Source: Kaistia terrae
GTDB lineage: Bacteria > Pseudomonadota > Alphaproteobacteria > Rhizobiales > Kaistiaceae
Length of the DNA: 64,000 nt
Assembly: GCF_026344005.1 (NCBI RefSeq)
Contig: NZ_JAPKNH010000001.1
Coordinates: 310,001 to 374,000, forward strand
Reading direction: 5' to 3'
In this document: positions 26,299 through 34,883 of the stretch, piece after piece
How the letters are laid out: the number at the start of each line of letters is the position of its first letter
Numbering within the stretch: the stretch's first letter is position 1
Made by a program: the position numbers and the translations under genes
Notes under the pieces: model-generated
Database searches by the model: none
The model's input: only the letters and a program-made list of their open reading frames with translations
What the model was told of the DNA's origin: nothing

Positions 26299-27590
26299 TT
26301 CGCTTCGTCTTCGCCGACCTTCGTCGCCTTTGGGCCGGTTCGCTCGTCGTCGTCCTGCTGGTTGCGCTGGCAACCGCGCTGGGCGTCGCCGTGACGTTGC
26401 AGGAGCGGGCGCTCCGGCTCGGCAGTGCGCGGGCGGCCGACAAGTTCGATCTCGTCGTCGGCGCGGCTGGCAGCGAGACGCAACTGGTGCTGTCGTCCAT
26501 CTTCCTGCAGGCGGCGCCGTTGCCGCTCGTCCCGGGCAAGGTGCTGCACGATCTCGCGGAGGATCCGCGTGTCAGCTGGGCGGCGCCGGTCGGATTCGGC
26601 GATTCGTTCGACGGCCAGCCAATCGTCGGCACCACGACGGCACTGATCGACGGCGCCGGTGGCGGACTTGCCGAGGGCCGGGCATTTACCGCCCGGGCCG
26701 AAGCCGTCATTGGTTCTGGAGTCGGGCTAAAGCTGGGGCAGGAAGTCAAGCCGATGCACGGCATGCCGGGCGAGGGCGGTCACACCCATGCCGAGATCGC
26801 CTATCGCGTCGTTGGCCGCATGCAGCCCACCGGCACGCCCTGGGATCGCGCCATCCTCGTGCCGATTGAAGCTGTCTGGGGCATTCACGGCATGGAGGCG
26901 GGCGGTGCGCATGCGCATGACGCGGCAGGCCACGATCACGACCATGATGGCCCCGGCCAGGATCATGCTGCCAGTCATGACGATGAGGCGGAGCCGGATC
27001 ATCATCACGGCGAGGAACAGACCGCAGCGTTGGGCGGCCCCTGGAGCGAGACGACGCCCGGCGTTCCCGCCATCCTCGTCAAGCCGAAGACCTTTGCCGA
27101 CGCCTACAAGCTGCGGGCGCAATATCGAACCGGCGCGACGATGGCCGTCTTTCCCGGCGAGGTGCTGACCAGGCTCTACGCCACGCTGGGCGATGCCAAG
27201 AGGGTGCTGAGCGCGGTTGCAATCGGCGCGCAGGCGCTGGTGGCGGCGGCGATCGCGCTGGTGACGATCGTTCATGTTGGTCAGCGACGTCGCCAGATCG
27301 GGGCTCTGCGCGCGCTCGGTGCGCCGCGCCTGGCGCTGTTCGGCATCGTCTGGACGGAGTTGTTCCTGCTCGTCGCCGGCGGCGTCCTGCTCGGACTGGG
27401 GCTCGGCTTTGGCGCAGCAAAATTCCTCTCGGCGATTTTCACGCGCGAGAACGGCGTGGTCCTGCCGGTAGCCTTCTCAAACGCTGACTGGGCGCTGGTC
27501 CTGGCGTTGCTGGGCGTGGCGGCGATCCTGGCGGCTATTCCCGCCCTGATGGCCTATCGCCAGCCGGCGGCGGCGGCTTTGCGCGCCTGA
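26295..27590 (+). CDS. FtsX-type ABC permease with His-rich loop
   Basis: The 431-residue product has the MacB/FtsX layout: an N-terminal membrane helix (about 14-34), a large extracytoplasmic domain, and three C-terminal helices (about 313-335, 360-385, 400-420). The extracytoplasmic domain holds a striking low-complexity segment near residues 200-240 with 10 histidines and 13 acidic residues in about 43 positions (AHAHDAAGHDHDHDG, then DHHHGEE). Such loops bind zinc, nickel or copper in metal transporters. FtsX-type permeases usually do mechanical work on periplasmic partners rather than pass solutes. It overlaps the ATPase gene by four bases. Confidence 0.85.
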   Translation: MIRFVFADLRRLWAGSLVVVLLVALATALGVAVTLQERALRLGSARAADKFDLVVGAAGSETQLVLSSIFLQAAPLPLVPGKVLHDLAEDPRVSWAAPVGFGDSFDGQPIVGTTTALIDGAGGGLAEGRAFTARAEAVIGSGVGLKLGQEVKPMHGMPGEGGHTHAEIAYRVVGRMQPTGTPWDRAILVPIEAVWGIHGMEAGGAHAHDAAGHDHDHDGPGQDHAASHDDEAEPDHHHGEEQTAALGGPWSETTPGVPAILVKPKTFADAYKLRAQYRTGATMAVFPGEVLTRLYATLGDAKRVLSAVAIGAQALVAAAIALVTIVHVGQRRRQIGALRALGAPRLALFGIVWTELFLLVAGGVLLGLGLGFGAAKFLSAIFTRENGVVLPVAFSNADWALVLALLGVAAILAAIPALMAYRQPAAAALRA

Positions 27591-27606
27591 GGGGTACTGC
27601 GAAGTC

Positions 27607-27951
27607 TCAACTCGCCGTGGCGGCGTTGACGATGATCACCATGGCAATGCCGAAGGCTGTAACCAGAAGGCCGCTCATGAAGCGATTCTTGGCCTTCTGG
27701 TAGACCGGGATTTCGAGCGAGTTGACCTCCAGCATCTCGGCCAGCGATTTGATCTGGAGCACGATGCCGATGACGAGGGCGATCGCTGCCACATAGTCGG
27801 ACGTGATCCAGGGGGCTTCGTCCGTCGCCCATTGCGCCGTGAAGCCGAGGGAGAAGCCGAGAACGATACCGATCGCCGTCAGCGAGCCGTTGCGGAAGGT
27901 TGCATCGATGCGCGGCGTCGGCTCGCGTGGGCTGTTCGGATCCGTTGCCAT
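27607..27951 (-). CDS. Small integral membrane protein, unknown function
   Basis: The 114-residue product starts at ATG 27951, preceded by GGTGGAGA. After a polar, proline-rich N-terminus (MATDPNSPREPTPR) it has three predicted membrane helices at about 27-46, 53-75 and 90-110, separated by short charged loops. I do not recognise the family. It is convergent with the ABC permease gene (16 bases between stops) and divergent from the fsr-type exporter. Codon use looks like its neighbours, so recent transfer is not suggested. Confidence 0.7.
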   Translation of the reverse strand: MATDPNSPREPTPRIDATFRNGSLTAIGIVLGFSLGFTAQWATDEAPWITSDYVAAIALVIGIVLQIKSLAEMLEVNSLEIPVYQKAKNRFMSGLLVTAFGIAMVIIVNAATAS

Positions 27952-28266
27952 CGGGACGTCTCCACCTGACGAGGCGGCGGCTCGGCTTCCCAAGCGTCGC
28001 TGCGGTTGTGCTCGCCCTCCTGTTTATCGCAAGGGCGGGGGATTGGACATCACCTTGCTGCCTTGCCAGTCGCGCCTGGCACGGACGCGTCGCCCATGGA
28101 CGCTTCGGCATTGCAAAACATCGATTTGCGTGATGACACCATCAATTTTTCTGCACTTTTCTTTCCAATCGACCGCGGCCATAGTGCTTTTCCTCGGAAA
28201 GACCTCCGGAATCGCCGCTTTTGGGCTCGCCCTTCCCCTGGTCAACCTCAATCAAGGACGTTGGAA
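27952..28266. other. Intergenic spacer between small membrane protein and fsr
   Basis: This 315-base divergent spacer contains no convincing gene. The part nearest the exporter is poorer in GC (around 28130-28170, with runs of T) and should hold its promoter. I see no clear operator and no regulator gene beside it. Confidence 0.5.
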
Positions 28267-29487
28267 GTGAGCGAGAGCGCGCAAGTTTTGCCCGCGTCGT
28301 CCGCCCGCGGTATCGCGGAACGGACCTCCCTGGGTATTTTGGTGGCCATCAGCATCTCCCATATGCTGAACGATCTGATGCAGTCGGTCATTCCGGCGAT
28401 CTATCCCATCCTCAAGGCAGAGTTCACCTTGAGCTTCGGACAGATCGGCTTGATCCAGCTGGCGTTCCAGCTGACGGCGTCGATTCTCCAGCCCGTCGTC
28501 GGCATCTATACCGACAAGAATCCGCAGCCCTTCTCGCTGGCGGTCGGCATGGGCGTGACGCTCTGCGGCCTGCTGATGGTGTCGATCGCCTCGTCCTATC
28601 CGATGCTGCTGCTGGCGGTGGCGCTGATCGGCATGGGCTCTTCGATCTTCCATCCGGAAGCCTCGCGCGTCGCCCGCATGGCGTCGGGCGGCCGGCATGG
28701 TTTCGCCCAGTCGCTGTTCCAGGTCGGCGGCAATTTCGGCTCGGCCATTGGCCCGCTGCTCGCAGCGCTGATCGTGCTGGCGCGCGGCCAGGCCAGCGTT
28801 GCCTGGTTCTCGCTGGTGGCCTTGGCCGGCATGTTGATCCTGACCCGCGTCGGTTTCTGGTATCGGGACCATCAGCGCGAGCGCAAGAAAGCCAACATCG
28901 CCCCCGCCGTACAGACGCTGCCGCTCAATGTGGTCAAGCGCTCGATCCTGATCCTCGCCGTGCTGATCTTCTCGAAGTTCTTCTACATGGCGGCGCTGAC
29001 CAGCTACTACACGTTCTACCTGATCGAGACGTTCAACGTGTCGGTGAAGGACTCGCAGCTCTATCTGTTCGTGTTCCTCGCCGCCGTCGCTGCCGGCACC
29101 ATCGCCGGTGGCCCGATCGGCGACCGTTTCGGCCGCAAGTTCGTGATGTGGTTCTCGATCCTCGGCGTGCTGCCCTTCACGCTGCTGCTGCCGCACGCCA
29201 GCCTCGGTTGGACGATCGCGCTGTCGGTGGTGATCGGCTTCATCCTGTCGTCGGCCTTCCCGGCGATCATCGTCTACGCGCAGGAACTGGTGCCCGGGAA
29301 GGTTGGTCTCATCTCCGGCCTGTTCTTCGGTTTCGCCTTCGGCATGGGCGGCATCGGCGCGGCGGCTCTCGGCGAACTCGCCGACTGGACCTCGATCACC
29401 TTCGTGTTCCAGGTTTGCGCCTTCCTGCCGATCCTCGGCCTGCTGACGGCGTTCCTGCCGGACATCCGGAAGGTCAAACACGCCTGA
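28267..29487 (+). CDS. fsr: MFS transporter, fosmidomycin-resistance (Fsr) type
   Basis: The 406-residue product has 12 predicted membrane helices and is very similar along its length to E. coli Fsr: SHMLNDLMQSVIPAIYP at the first helix, SIFHPEASRVARMASGGRHG at loop 4-5, FQVGGNFGSAIGPLLAA after it, and FGMGGIGAAALGELAD near the end. Fsr exports fosmidomycin and confers resistance when overproduced; its natural substrate is unclear. The start is GTG 28267, set by AAGGA 8 bases upstream; longer readings enter the non-coding spacer. Confidence 0.92.
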   Translation: MSESAQVLPASSARGIAERTSLGILVAISISHMLNDLMQSVIPAIYPILKAEFTLSFGQIGLIQLAFQLTASILQPVVGIYTDKNPQPFSLAVGMGVTLCGLLMVSIASSYPMLLLAVALIGMGSSIFHPEASRVARMASGGRHGFAQSLFQVGGNFGSAIGPLLAALIVLARGQASVAWFSLVALAGMLILTRVGFWYRDHQRERKKANIAPAVQTLPLNVVKRSILILAVLIFSKFFYMAALTSYYTFYLIETFNVSVKDSQLYLFVFLAAVAAGTIAGGPIGDRFGRKFVMWFSILGVLPFTLLLPHASLGWTIALSVVIGFILSSAFPAIIVYAQELVPGKVGLISGLFFGFAFGMGGIGAAALGELADWTSITFVFQVCAFLPILGLLTAFLPDIRKVKHA

Positions 29488-29502
29488 CGAAACGAACTTC
29501 GA

Positions 29503-29534
29503 CATCGGCGGTGGACAACGCTCCGCCGCCGATG
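29503..29534 (+). terminator. Hairpin downstream of fsr
   Basis: CATCGGCGG and CCGCCGATG form a 9-bp perfect stem around a 14-base loop, 16 bases after the fsr stop. There is no U-run, so it may protect the 3' end or end transcription only with help. Confidence 0.35.
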
Positions 29535-29769
29535 GACCGAAAGCCGGTCAAAATCCTTGCTGCCGCAGCGTCGAGAGCAGGCTCGAGCGGTTCCGGGACG
29601 CTGCCCCGCAGCGTCACAATCGATCGGATTCGGCCGATTCTCACCTCCGTTTTGGCGGCCGGAAAGCGTTGCAGAAACGCGCCAGACTTGACTTGGACGC
29701 CGGAACAGACGATTAGCCGCCGCCGAACACGCGACAACCATCGCAGTAACATTTCGTGCGGGGCCAGCC

Positions 29770-30708
29770 ATGACGATCGCTCTCACATTTCCCGGCCAGG
29801 GCAGCCAGGCCGTCGGCATGGGCAAGGCGCTCGCCGATAACTTCGCTGAAGCACGCGCCGTTTTCGACGAAGTCGATGACGCGCTGGGCCAGAAGCTCTC
29901 CGCTGTCCTCTGGGACGGTCCGATCGAGACGCTGACCCTTACCGCCAACGCCCAGCCCGCCTTGATGGCGGTCAGCCTCGCCGCGCTTCGCGTGCTGGAG
30001 GCCCAGGGCTTCTCCGTCTCGAAGGCCGCTTATGTGGCCGGCCATTCGCTCGGCGAGTACTCGGCGCTGGCCGCTGCCGGCAGCCTGTCGATCTCCGACG
30101 CCGCCCGGCTGCTGCGCATTCGCGGCACCGCCATGCAGCAGGCCGTGCCGGTCGGCGAGGGCGCCATGGCAGCCCTTCTCGGTCTCGATTTTGAAACATC
30201 CAAGGCCGTCGCCGACGAAGCCGCCCAGGGCGATGTCTGTGAAGCCGCCAACGACAATGGCCCCGGCCAGGTCGTCATCTCCGGCACCAGGGCCGCCGTC
30301 GAGCGCGCGCTGGATATCGCCAAGGCCAAGGGCGCCAAGCGCGCGATCCTGTTGCCGGTCAGCGCGCCGTTCCATTGCCGCCTGATGCAGCCGGCCGCCG
30401 ACGTCATGGCCGAGGCGCTGGCTCAGGTAGCAATCAACGCGCCCGTCGTGCCGCTGGTCGCCAATGTGCTGGCCGCGCCGATTTCCGACCCGGCCGAAAT
30501 CCGCGCTCGTCTCGTCGAGCAGGTCACCGGCATGGTGCGTTGGCGCGAATCGGTCAGCTGGCTGGCCGAGAACGGCGCCGACCTGTTTGTTGAAATCGGC
30601 ACCGGCAAGGTGCTGTCGGGGCTTGCCAAGCGCATCGCGCCCGAGGCACAGACGCTGAATGTCGGCACGCCCGACGACGTGGCCGCCGCGATCGAGCGTC
30701 TCGCTTGA
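29770..30708 (+). CDS. fabD: Malonyl CoA-acyl carrier protein transacylase
   Basis: FabD loads malonyl groups from malonyl-CoA onto acyl carrier protein for fatty acid synthesis. The 312-residue product has FPGQGSQ at residues 7-13, the nucleophile serine in GHSLGEYSA near residue 93, the catalytic histidine in PFHCRLM near residue 202, and VEIGTGKVLSGL close to the end. It opens a fabD-fabG-acpP-fabF cluster. The 282-base spacer upstream has a TTGACT at 29688 that could be a -35 element, but no good -10 hexamer follows it. Confidence 0.96.
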   Translation: MTIALTFPGQGSQAVGMGKALADNFAEARAVFDEVDDALGQKLSAVLWDGPIETLTLTANAQPALMAVSLAALRVLEAQGFSVSKAAYVAGHSLGEYSALAAAGSLSISDAARLLRIRGTAMQQAVPVGEGAMAALLGLDFETSKAVADEAAQGDVCEAANDNGPGQVVISGTRAAVERALDIAKAKGAKRAILLPVSAPFHCRLMQPAADVMAEALAQVAINAPVVPLVANVLAAPISDPAEIRARLVEQVTGMVRWRESVSWLAENGADLFVEIGTGKVLSGLAKRIAPEAQTLNVGTPDDVAAAIERLA

Positions 30709-30766
30709 TCGCCGGTCGTGTTGCCGCCAAGTTTGGCATGAACAGGGTAATCAGAAGGAAGTCGTC

Positions 30767-31504
30767 ATGTTCGATTTGACCGGCAAGCGCGCGCTGGTAA
30801 CCGGCGCGAGCGGTGGCATCGGCCGGGCGATCGCCCTGGCGCTGCACAAGCAGGGCGCTACCGTCGCCCTTTCGGGCACGCGTCGCGAGGCGCTCGAGGC
30901 GCTGGCAACGGAAATGGGCACCAATGTCCATGTCCTGCCGTGCAACCTCTCGGTCGCCGAGGAAGTCGAGACGCTGGTCCCGCGCGCCGAAGAGGCGATG
31001 GGCGAGCTTGATCTCCTGATCAACAATGCCGGCATCACCCGCGACATGCTGTTCGCCCGCCTGTCGGACGAAGCCTGGCAGGACGTTCTCGACGTCAACC
31101 TGACCTCGGCCTTCCGCCTGACCCGCGCGGCGCTGCGCGGCATGATGCGTCGCCGCTATGGCCGCATCATCTCGATCACTTCGATCGTTGCCGTCACCGG
31201 CAATGCCGGGCAGGGCAACTATACCGCGTCGAAGGCGGCCCTGATCGCGATGTCGAAGTCGCTCGCCCAGGAAGTGGCGAGTCGCAACATCACGGTCAAT
31301 TGCGTCGCTCCCGGTTTCATCGAAACCGCGATGACCGACGCGCTGAACGAAAAGATTCGCACCGCCCTTCTCGAGCGGGTTCCGGCCAAGCGTCTCGGCT
31401 CTGCCGACGACATCGCGTCCGCAGTGGTCTACCTGGCCTCTCAAGAAGCGGCATACGTGACCGGTCAAACCCTCCACGTTAACGGCGGTATGGCTATGAT
31501 CTAA
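30767..31504 (+). CDS. fabG: 3-oxoacyl-[acyl-carrier-protein] reductase
   Basis: FabG reduces beta-ketoacyl-ACP with NADPH in each elongation cycle. The 245-residue SDR protein has TGASGGIG near residue 12, NNAGITRDM near residue 86 and the catalytic Ser and Tyr-x-x-x-Lys (ISITSIVAVTGN, NYTASK) at about 138-155. It ends VTGQTLHVNGGMAMI, the usual FabG C-terminus. The ATG at 30767 follows AGAAGGA. It lies 58 bases after fabD. A hairpin follows the stop. Confidence 0.96.
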   Translation: MFDLTGKRALVTGASGGIGRAIALALHKQGATVALSGTRREALEALATEMGTNVHVLPCNLSVAEEVETLVPRAEEAMGELDLLINNAGITRDMLFARLSDEAWQDVLDVNLTSAFRLTRAALRGMMRRRYGRIISITSIVAVTGNAGQGNYTASKAALIAMSKSLAQEVASRNITVNCVAPGFIETAMTDALNEKIRTALLERVPAKRLGSADDIASAVVYLASQEAAYVTGQTLHVNGGMAMI

Positions 31505-31506
31505 TT

Positions 31507-31534
31507 GAGGAATCTGCGTTTTCGCAGGCCTCTT
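31507..31534 (+). terminator. Hairpin after fabG
   Basis: GAGG-AAT-CTGCG-TTTT-CGCAG-G-CCTC folds into a bulged hairpin right after the fabG stop, followed by only two T. It is likely a partial terminator or stability element separating fabG from acpP. Confidence 0.4.
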
Positions 31535-31647
31535 GGAGAGGGTTGTCACGCCCCCTCGCGGCGACTGGTCAAGGTTCAGAAACTATGTTAGGACCGCGCA
31601 ATATCAGTGCCGCGTCTTCGCCGCTTTTGCGACGGAGCAGGCGTGGA

Positions 31648-31677
31648 TTGACGATCGCCGAAGACTAGTGACGATAT
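31648..31677 (+). promoter_or_regulatory. Candidate acpP promoter
   Basis: TTGACG, an 18-base spacer and CGATAT resemble the alphaproteobacterial sigma-70 consensus (TTGAC, CTATAT-like -10). The -10 ends 97 bases before the acpP start. A separate promoter would explain how the abundant carrier protein is made in excess of the flanking enzymes. Confidence 0.4.
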
Positions 31678-31773
31678 CGCGGTACGTTTTCGGGGGATTG
31701 CCGAGGCGTCCGGGTTTCCAGCGCGCGACAAGTCGCGGCAATAGTAGACAGAGAACAATCGAGGTTTTTAGAC

Positions 31774-32010
31774 ATGAGCGACATCGCTGATCGGGTAAAG
31801 AAGATCGTCATCGAGCATCTCGGCGTTGAAGCCGACAAGGTGACCGAGGGCGCTAGCTTCATCGACGATCTCGGCGCTGACAGCCTCGACACGGTCGAGC
31901 TGGTCATGGCGTTCGAGGAAGAGTTCGGCGTGGAAATCCCCGACGACGCAGCCGAGACGATCCTGACGGTCGGCGACGCAGTAAGCTTCCTGGAGAAGAA
32001 CGCCGGCTGA
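31774..32010 (+). CDS. acpP: Acyl carrier protein
   Basis: The 78-residue acidic protein is the carrier of growing acyl chains. The phosphopantetheine attachment site is the serine of [17 protein letters not shown] (Ser near residue 37). Length and the four-helix pattern are standard. It sits between fabG and fabF, with 269 bases upstream that include a likely promoter and a hairpin before fabF. Confidence 0.98.
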   Translation: MSDIADRVKKIVIEHLGVEADKVTEGASFIDDLGADSLDTVELVMAFEEEFGVEIPDDAAETILTVGDAVSFLEKNAG

Positions 32011-32050
32011 TTGCCGATGTTCATCCAACATAAGCCAATGACAAAAACGG

Positions 32051-32070
32051 CCGGACCCATTTGGGTCCGG
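32051..32070 (+). promoter_or_regulatory. Perfect hairpin between acpP and fabF
   Basis: CCGGACCCA-TT-TGGGTCCGG is a perfect 9-bp stem with a 2-base loop as written (realistically a 4-base loop), 14 bases before the fabF start. No U-run follows on the plus strand. It probably acts as an mRNA 3' barrier or partial terminator that lets acpP mRNA exceed fabF mRNA. Confidence 0.55.
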
Positions 32071-32084
32071 ATCGGGGGAAGCGT

Positions 32085-33347
32085 ATGAGACGTGTCGTTG
32101 TAACCGGGATGGGTATGGTGACGCCGCTCGGTTGCGGCGTTGAGACCAACTGGTCCAATATTCTTGCCAGCAAGAGTGGCGCCCAGAAGGTCACGAGCTT
32201 CCAGGTCGATGACCTGCCGGCTCAGATCGCTTGCCTCATCCCGCATGGTGACAAGGCCGACGGCAAGTACAATCCAGACGATTGGATGGAGCCGAAGGAC
32301 CAGCGCAAGGTCGATGATTTCATCGTCTACGCAATGGCTTCGGCCGATCAGGCCGTGCTGGATTCGGGTTGGCTCCCGACTGCCTACGAAGACCAGATCC
32401 GCACCGGCGTGCTGATCGGTTCCGGCATTGGCGGCATCCAGGGCATTGTCGAGGCCGGCATCACGCTGCGCGACAAGGGCCCTCGCCGCATTAGCCCCTT
32501 CTTCATTCCTGGCCGTCTGATCAACCTGGCCTCCGGCCATGTCTCGATCCGCTATGGCTTCAAGGGTCCGAATCATTCGGTCGTCACCGCCTGTTCGACG
32601 GGATCGCACGCCATTGGCGACGCGGCTCGCCTGATCGCGCTCGACGACGCCGACGTCATGATCGCCGGCGGCACCGAAGGTTCGGTCTCGCGCATCGCGC
32701 TCGCCGGCTTCGCTGCCTGCAAGGCGCTGGCGACCAATTTCAACGATCGCCCCGAAGAGGCCTCGCGCCCCTACGACCGCGATCGCGACGGCTTCGTCAT
32801 GGGCGAGGGCTCCGGCATCGTCGTGCTCGAAGAGCGCGAGCACGCCATTGCTCGCGGCGCCAAGATCTACGGCGAAATCATCGGCTATGGCATGTCCGGC
32901 GACGCCTATCACATCACCGCGCCTTCCGAGGATGGCGATGGCGCCTATCGCTGCATGCATGCCGCGCTGAAGCGCGCCGGCCTCAAGCCGTCCGATATCG
33001 ATTACGTCAACGCCCATGGCACGTCGACCATGGCTGACGGCATCGAGCTGAAGGCGGTCGAGCGGGTTGTCGGTGAATCGGCCTCGAAGATCGCCATGTC
33101 CTCGACCAAGTCGGCGACGGGCCATCTGCTGGGTGCTGCCGGCGCGGTCGAGGCGATCTACTCGCTGCTGGCGATTCGCGACAACATCGCGCCGCCGACG
33201 ATCAATCTCGACAACCCCTCCGTCGAGACGGCCATCGACCTTGTCCCCAAGGTTGCGAAGAAGAAGCAGATCGACGTAGCCCTTTCCAATTCCTTCGGTT
33301 TTGGCGGCACGAACGCATCTCTGGTCTTCCGCCGGCATGGCGAATAA
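32085..33347 (+). CDS. fabF: Beta-ketoacyl-ACP synthase II
   Basis: FabF condenses malonyl-ACP with acyl-ACP. The 420-residue thiolase-fold product has the catalytic Cys in TACSTGSHAIGDA (about residue 170) and the two histidines in NAHGTSTMADG and KSATGHLLGAAG. The glycine-rich end FGFGGTNASLVFR is standard. ATG 32085 is chosen, preceded by a G-rich Shine-Dalgarno stretch; an upstream GTG would place the hairpin in the coding region. mltG follows after about 95 bases. Confidence 0.97.
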   Translation: MRRVVVTGMGMVTPLGCGVETNWSNILASKSGAQKVTSFQVDDLPAQIACLIPHGDKADGKYNPDDWMEPKDQRKVDDFIVYAMASADQAVLDSGWLPTAYEDQIRTGVLIGSGIGGIQGIVEAGITLRDKGPRRISPFFIPGRLINLASGHVSIRYGFKGPNHSVVTACSTGSHAIGDAARLIALDDADVMIAGGTEGSVSRIALAGFAACKALATNFNDRPEEASRPYDRDRDGFVMGEGSGIVVLEEREHAIARGAKIYGEIIGYGMSGDAYHITAPSEDGDGAYRCMHAALKRAGLKPSDIDYVNAHGTSTMADGIELKAVERVVGESASKIAMSSTKSATGHLLGAAGAVEAIYSLLAIRDNIAPPTINLDNPSVETAIDLVPKVAKKKQIDVALSNSFGFGGTNASLVFRRHGE

Positions 33348-33442
33348 GGGCGGTCTTCGCGCTTTCGCCATAATCCTCCATACAGTCGCCTCTCGGCATC
33401 CGGATCGAGTCCGGGTGTCGAGCAGGTGAGAAGTAGGGTGTG

Positions 33443-34711
33443 ATGAACGATACGAACCAACCGGGCGCCAAAGATAACAAAGCTGGCGATGCCGGCGACG
33501 TCGGCTCGGCGGAATTCGGCAATCGCATCAATCCTCGCAGCCCCGGCGATACATTGCGCCCCGAGCGCGTGCCGCCGCCGCCGCCGCGGTCGCAGCAGGC
33601 CCGCCACCCCGTCGTCATCATCATGAATTTCGCCATGACGATTCTCGTCGTTGGCGTTCTCGGCGCGGCGGGCATGTTCTTCTTTGGCAAGCTCCGGTTC
33701 GAGCAGGAAAGCCATTTCGGGCAGTCCAGGACCGTCTCGATCGAACGCGGCAAGAGCCTGCGCGAGATCGCCCAGGAACTCCATGAGCGCGGGCTGATCT
33801 CGTCCAAGTGGATCTTCATCGCCGGCGTGCGCGCCTATGGCCAGCAGGACGAGCTGAAGTCAGGCGACTATCTGATTCCGCCGCGCGCCAGCATGCGCGA
33901 CATCATGAACGCCATGGTGAGCGGCAAGGCGATCCTCTATTCGGTGTCCATTCCCGAAGGCCTGACGAGCAAGCAGATCGTCGATCGGTTGAACGCCGAT
34001 CCCGGCCTCGTTGGCGAAATTACCGAAGTGCCGGAGGAGGGCAGCCTGCTGCCCGATACCTATCGCTTCTCGCGCGGCGACAGCCGCCAGAACATCATCG
34101 ACCGGATGCTGCGCGAGCGCGACCGGGTGATGACGGCGGTCTGGTCCAGCCGCGACAAGGATCTGCCAGTCAAGACGCAGGCCGAGCTGGTGACGCTCGC
34201 CTCGATCGTCGAGAAGGAAACCGGCATGGCGGACGAGCGCAGCCGCGTGGCGGCCGTGTTCATCAATCGCATGCGCCAGAACATGCGCCTGCAATCCGAC
34301 CCGACCGTGATCTACGGCATCTATGGCGGCAACGGCCTGCCGTCGGGTACGCCGATCCGCCGCTCCGATCTCGACGCGGTCAATGAATACAACACCTACA
34401 AGATCAGCGGCCTGCCCAAGGGACCGATCGCCAATCCGGGCAAGGCGTCGCTGGCGGCGGCCGCCAATCCGTCGCGCACCAAGGATCTCTACTTCGTCGC
34501 GGACGGCACGGGCGGTCATGCCTTCGCCGAGAGCTATGCTGATCACCGCAAGAACGTTTCGCGCTATCGCAAATGGCTTGCCGAACAGAAGGCAAAGGGC
34601 GCTGCCGCGGCTGCCGAGCAGAGCGCAGGTCCCGGCGACGCCGAGGACGACGGCAGTCTGCCTGACGAGGGCGCGGCCGATACGGCGCCGTTGCCGGCAC
34701 CCAAGCCGTAG
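33443..34711 (+). CDS. mltG: Endolytic murein transglycosylase MltG
   Basis: MltG cuts nascent glycan strands at the inner membrane and sets their length. The 422-residue product has a polar, proline-rich cytoplasmic N-terminus (RVPPPPPRS), one membrane helix near residues 59-80, a LysM-like subdomain and the YceG catalytic domain. The catalytic glutamate lies in LASIVEKETG near residue 255, and the family signatures LQSDPTVIYG and YNTYKISGLPKGPIANPG follow. An Ala/Pro/Asp-rich tail of about 45 residues is extra. In proteobacteria it commonly follows fabF, as here. Confidence 0.95.
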   Translation: MNDTNQPGAKDNKAGDAGDVGSAEFGNRINPRSPGDTLRPERVPPPPPRSQQARHPVVIIMNFAMTILVVGVLGAAGMFFFGKLRFEQESHFGQSRTVSIERGKSLREIAQELHERGLISSKWIFIAGVRAYGQQDELKSGDYLIPPRASMRDIMNAMVSGKAILYSVSIPEGLTSKQIVDRLNADPGLVGEITEVPEEGSLLPDTYRFSRGDSRQNIIDRMLRERDRVMTAVWSSRDKDLPVKTQAELVTLASIVEKETGMADERSRVAAVFINRMRQNMRLQSDPTVIYGIYGGNGLPSGTPIRRSDLDAVNEYNTYKISGLPKGPIANPGKASLAAAANPSRTKDLYFVADGTGGHAFAESYADHRKNVSRYRKWLAEQKAKGAAAAAEQSAGPGDAEDDGSLPDEGAADTAPLPAPKP

Positions 34712-34737
34712 AGGCGGTCCATCTTTGTAGAATTGGC

Positions 34738-34864
34738 TTCACCTCTCCCTGAGGGAGAGGTCGGCTCGAAGAGCCGGGTGAGGGTTTAGGAACCTATCCG
34801 GTGAGGCCGTGAACCCTCACCCGCCGGCCTTTGGCCGTCGACCTCTCCCTCAGGGAGAGGTGAA
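34738..34864. repeat. Family A structured intergenic repeat, copy 4
   Basis: A complete copy between the convergent mltG and GFA-domain genes. Its mini-hairpins are CGGCTC-GAA-GAGCCG on the left and GGCC-TTT-GGCC on the right. Confidence 0.92.
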
Positions 34865-34883
34865 CAACGGGCCCAGCGCATCG

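Noticed and set aside
28221-29840. A 539-codon plus-strand frame overlapping fsr in another frame and running into fabD
   Set aside because: The Fsr frame matches a known transporter end to end. The other frame is Arg/Pro-rich noise.
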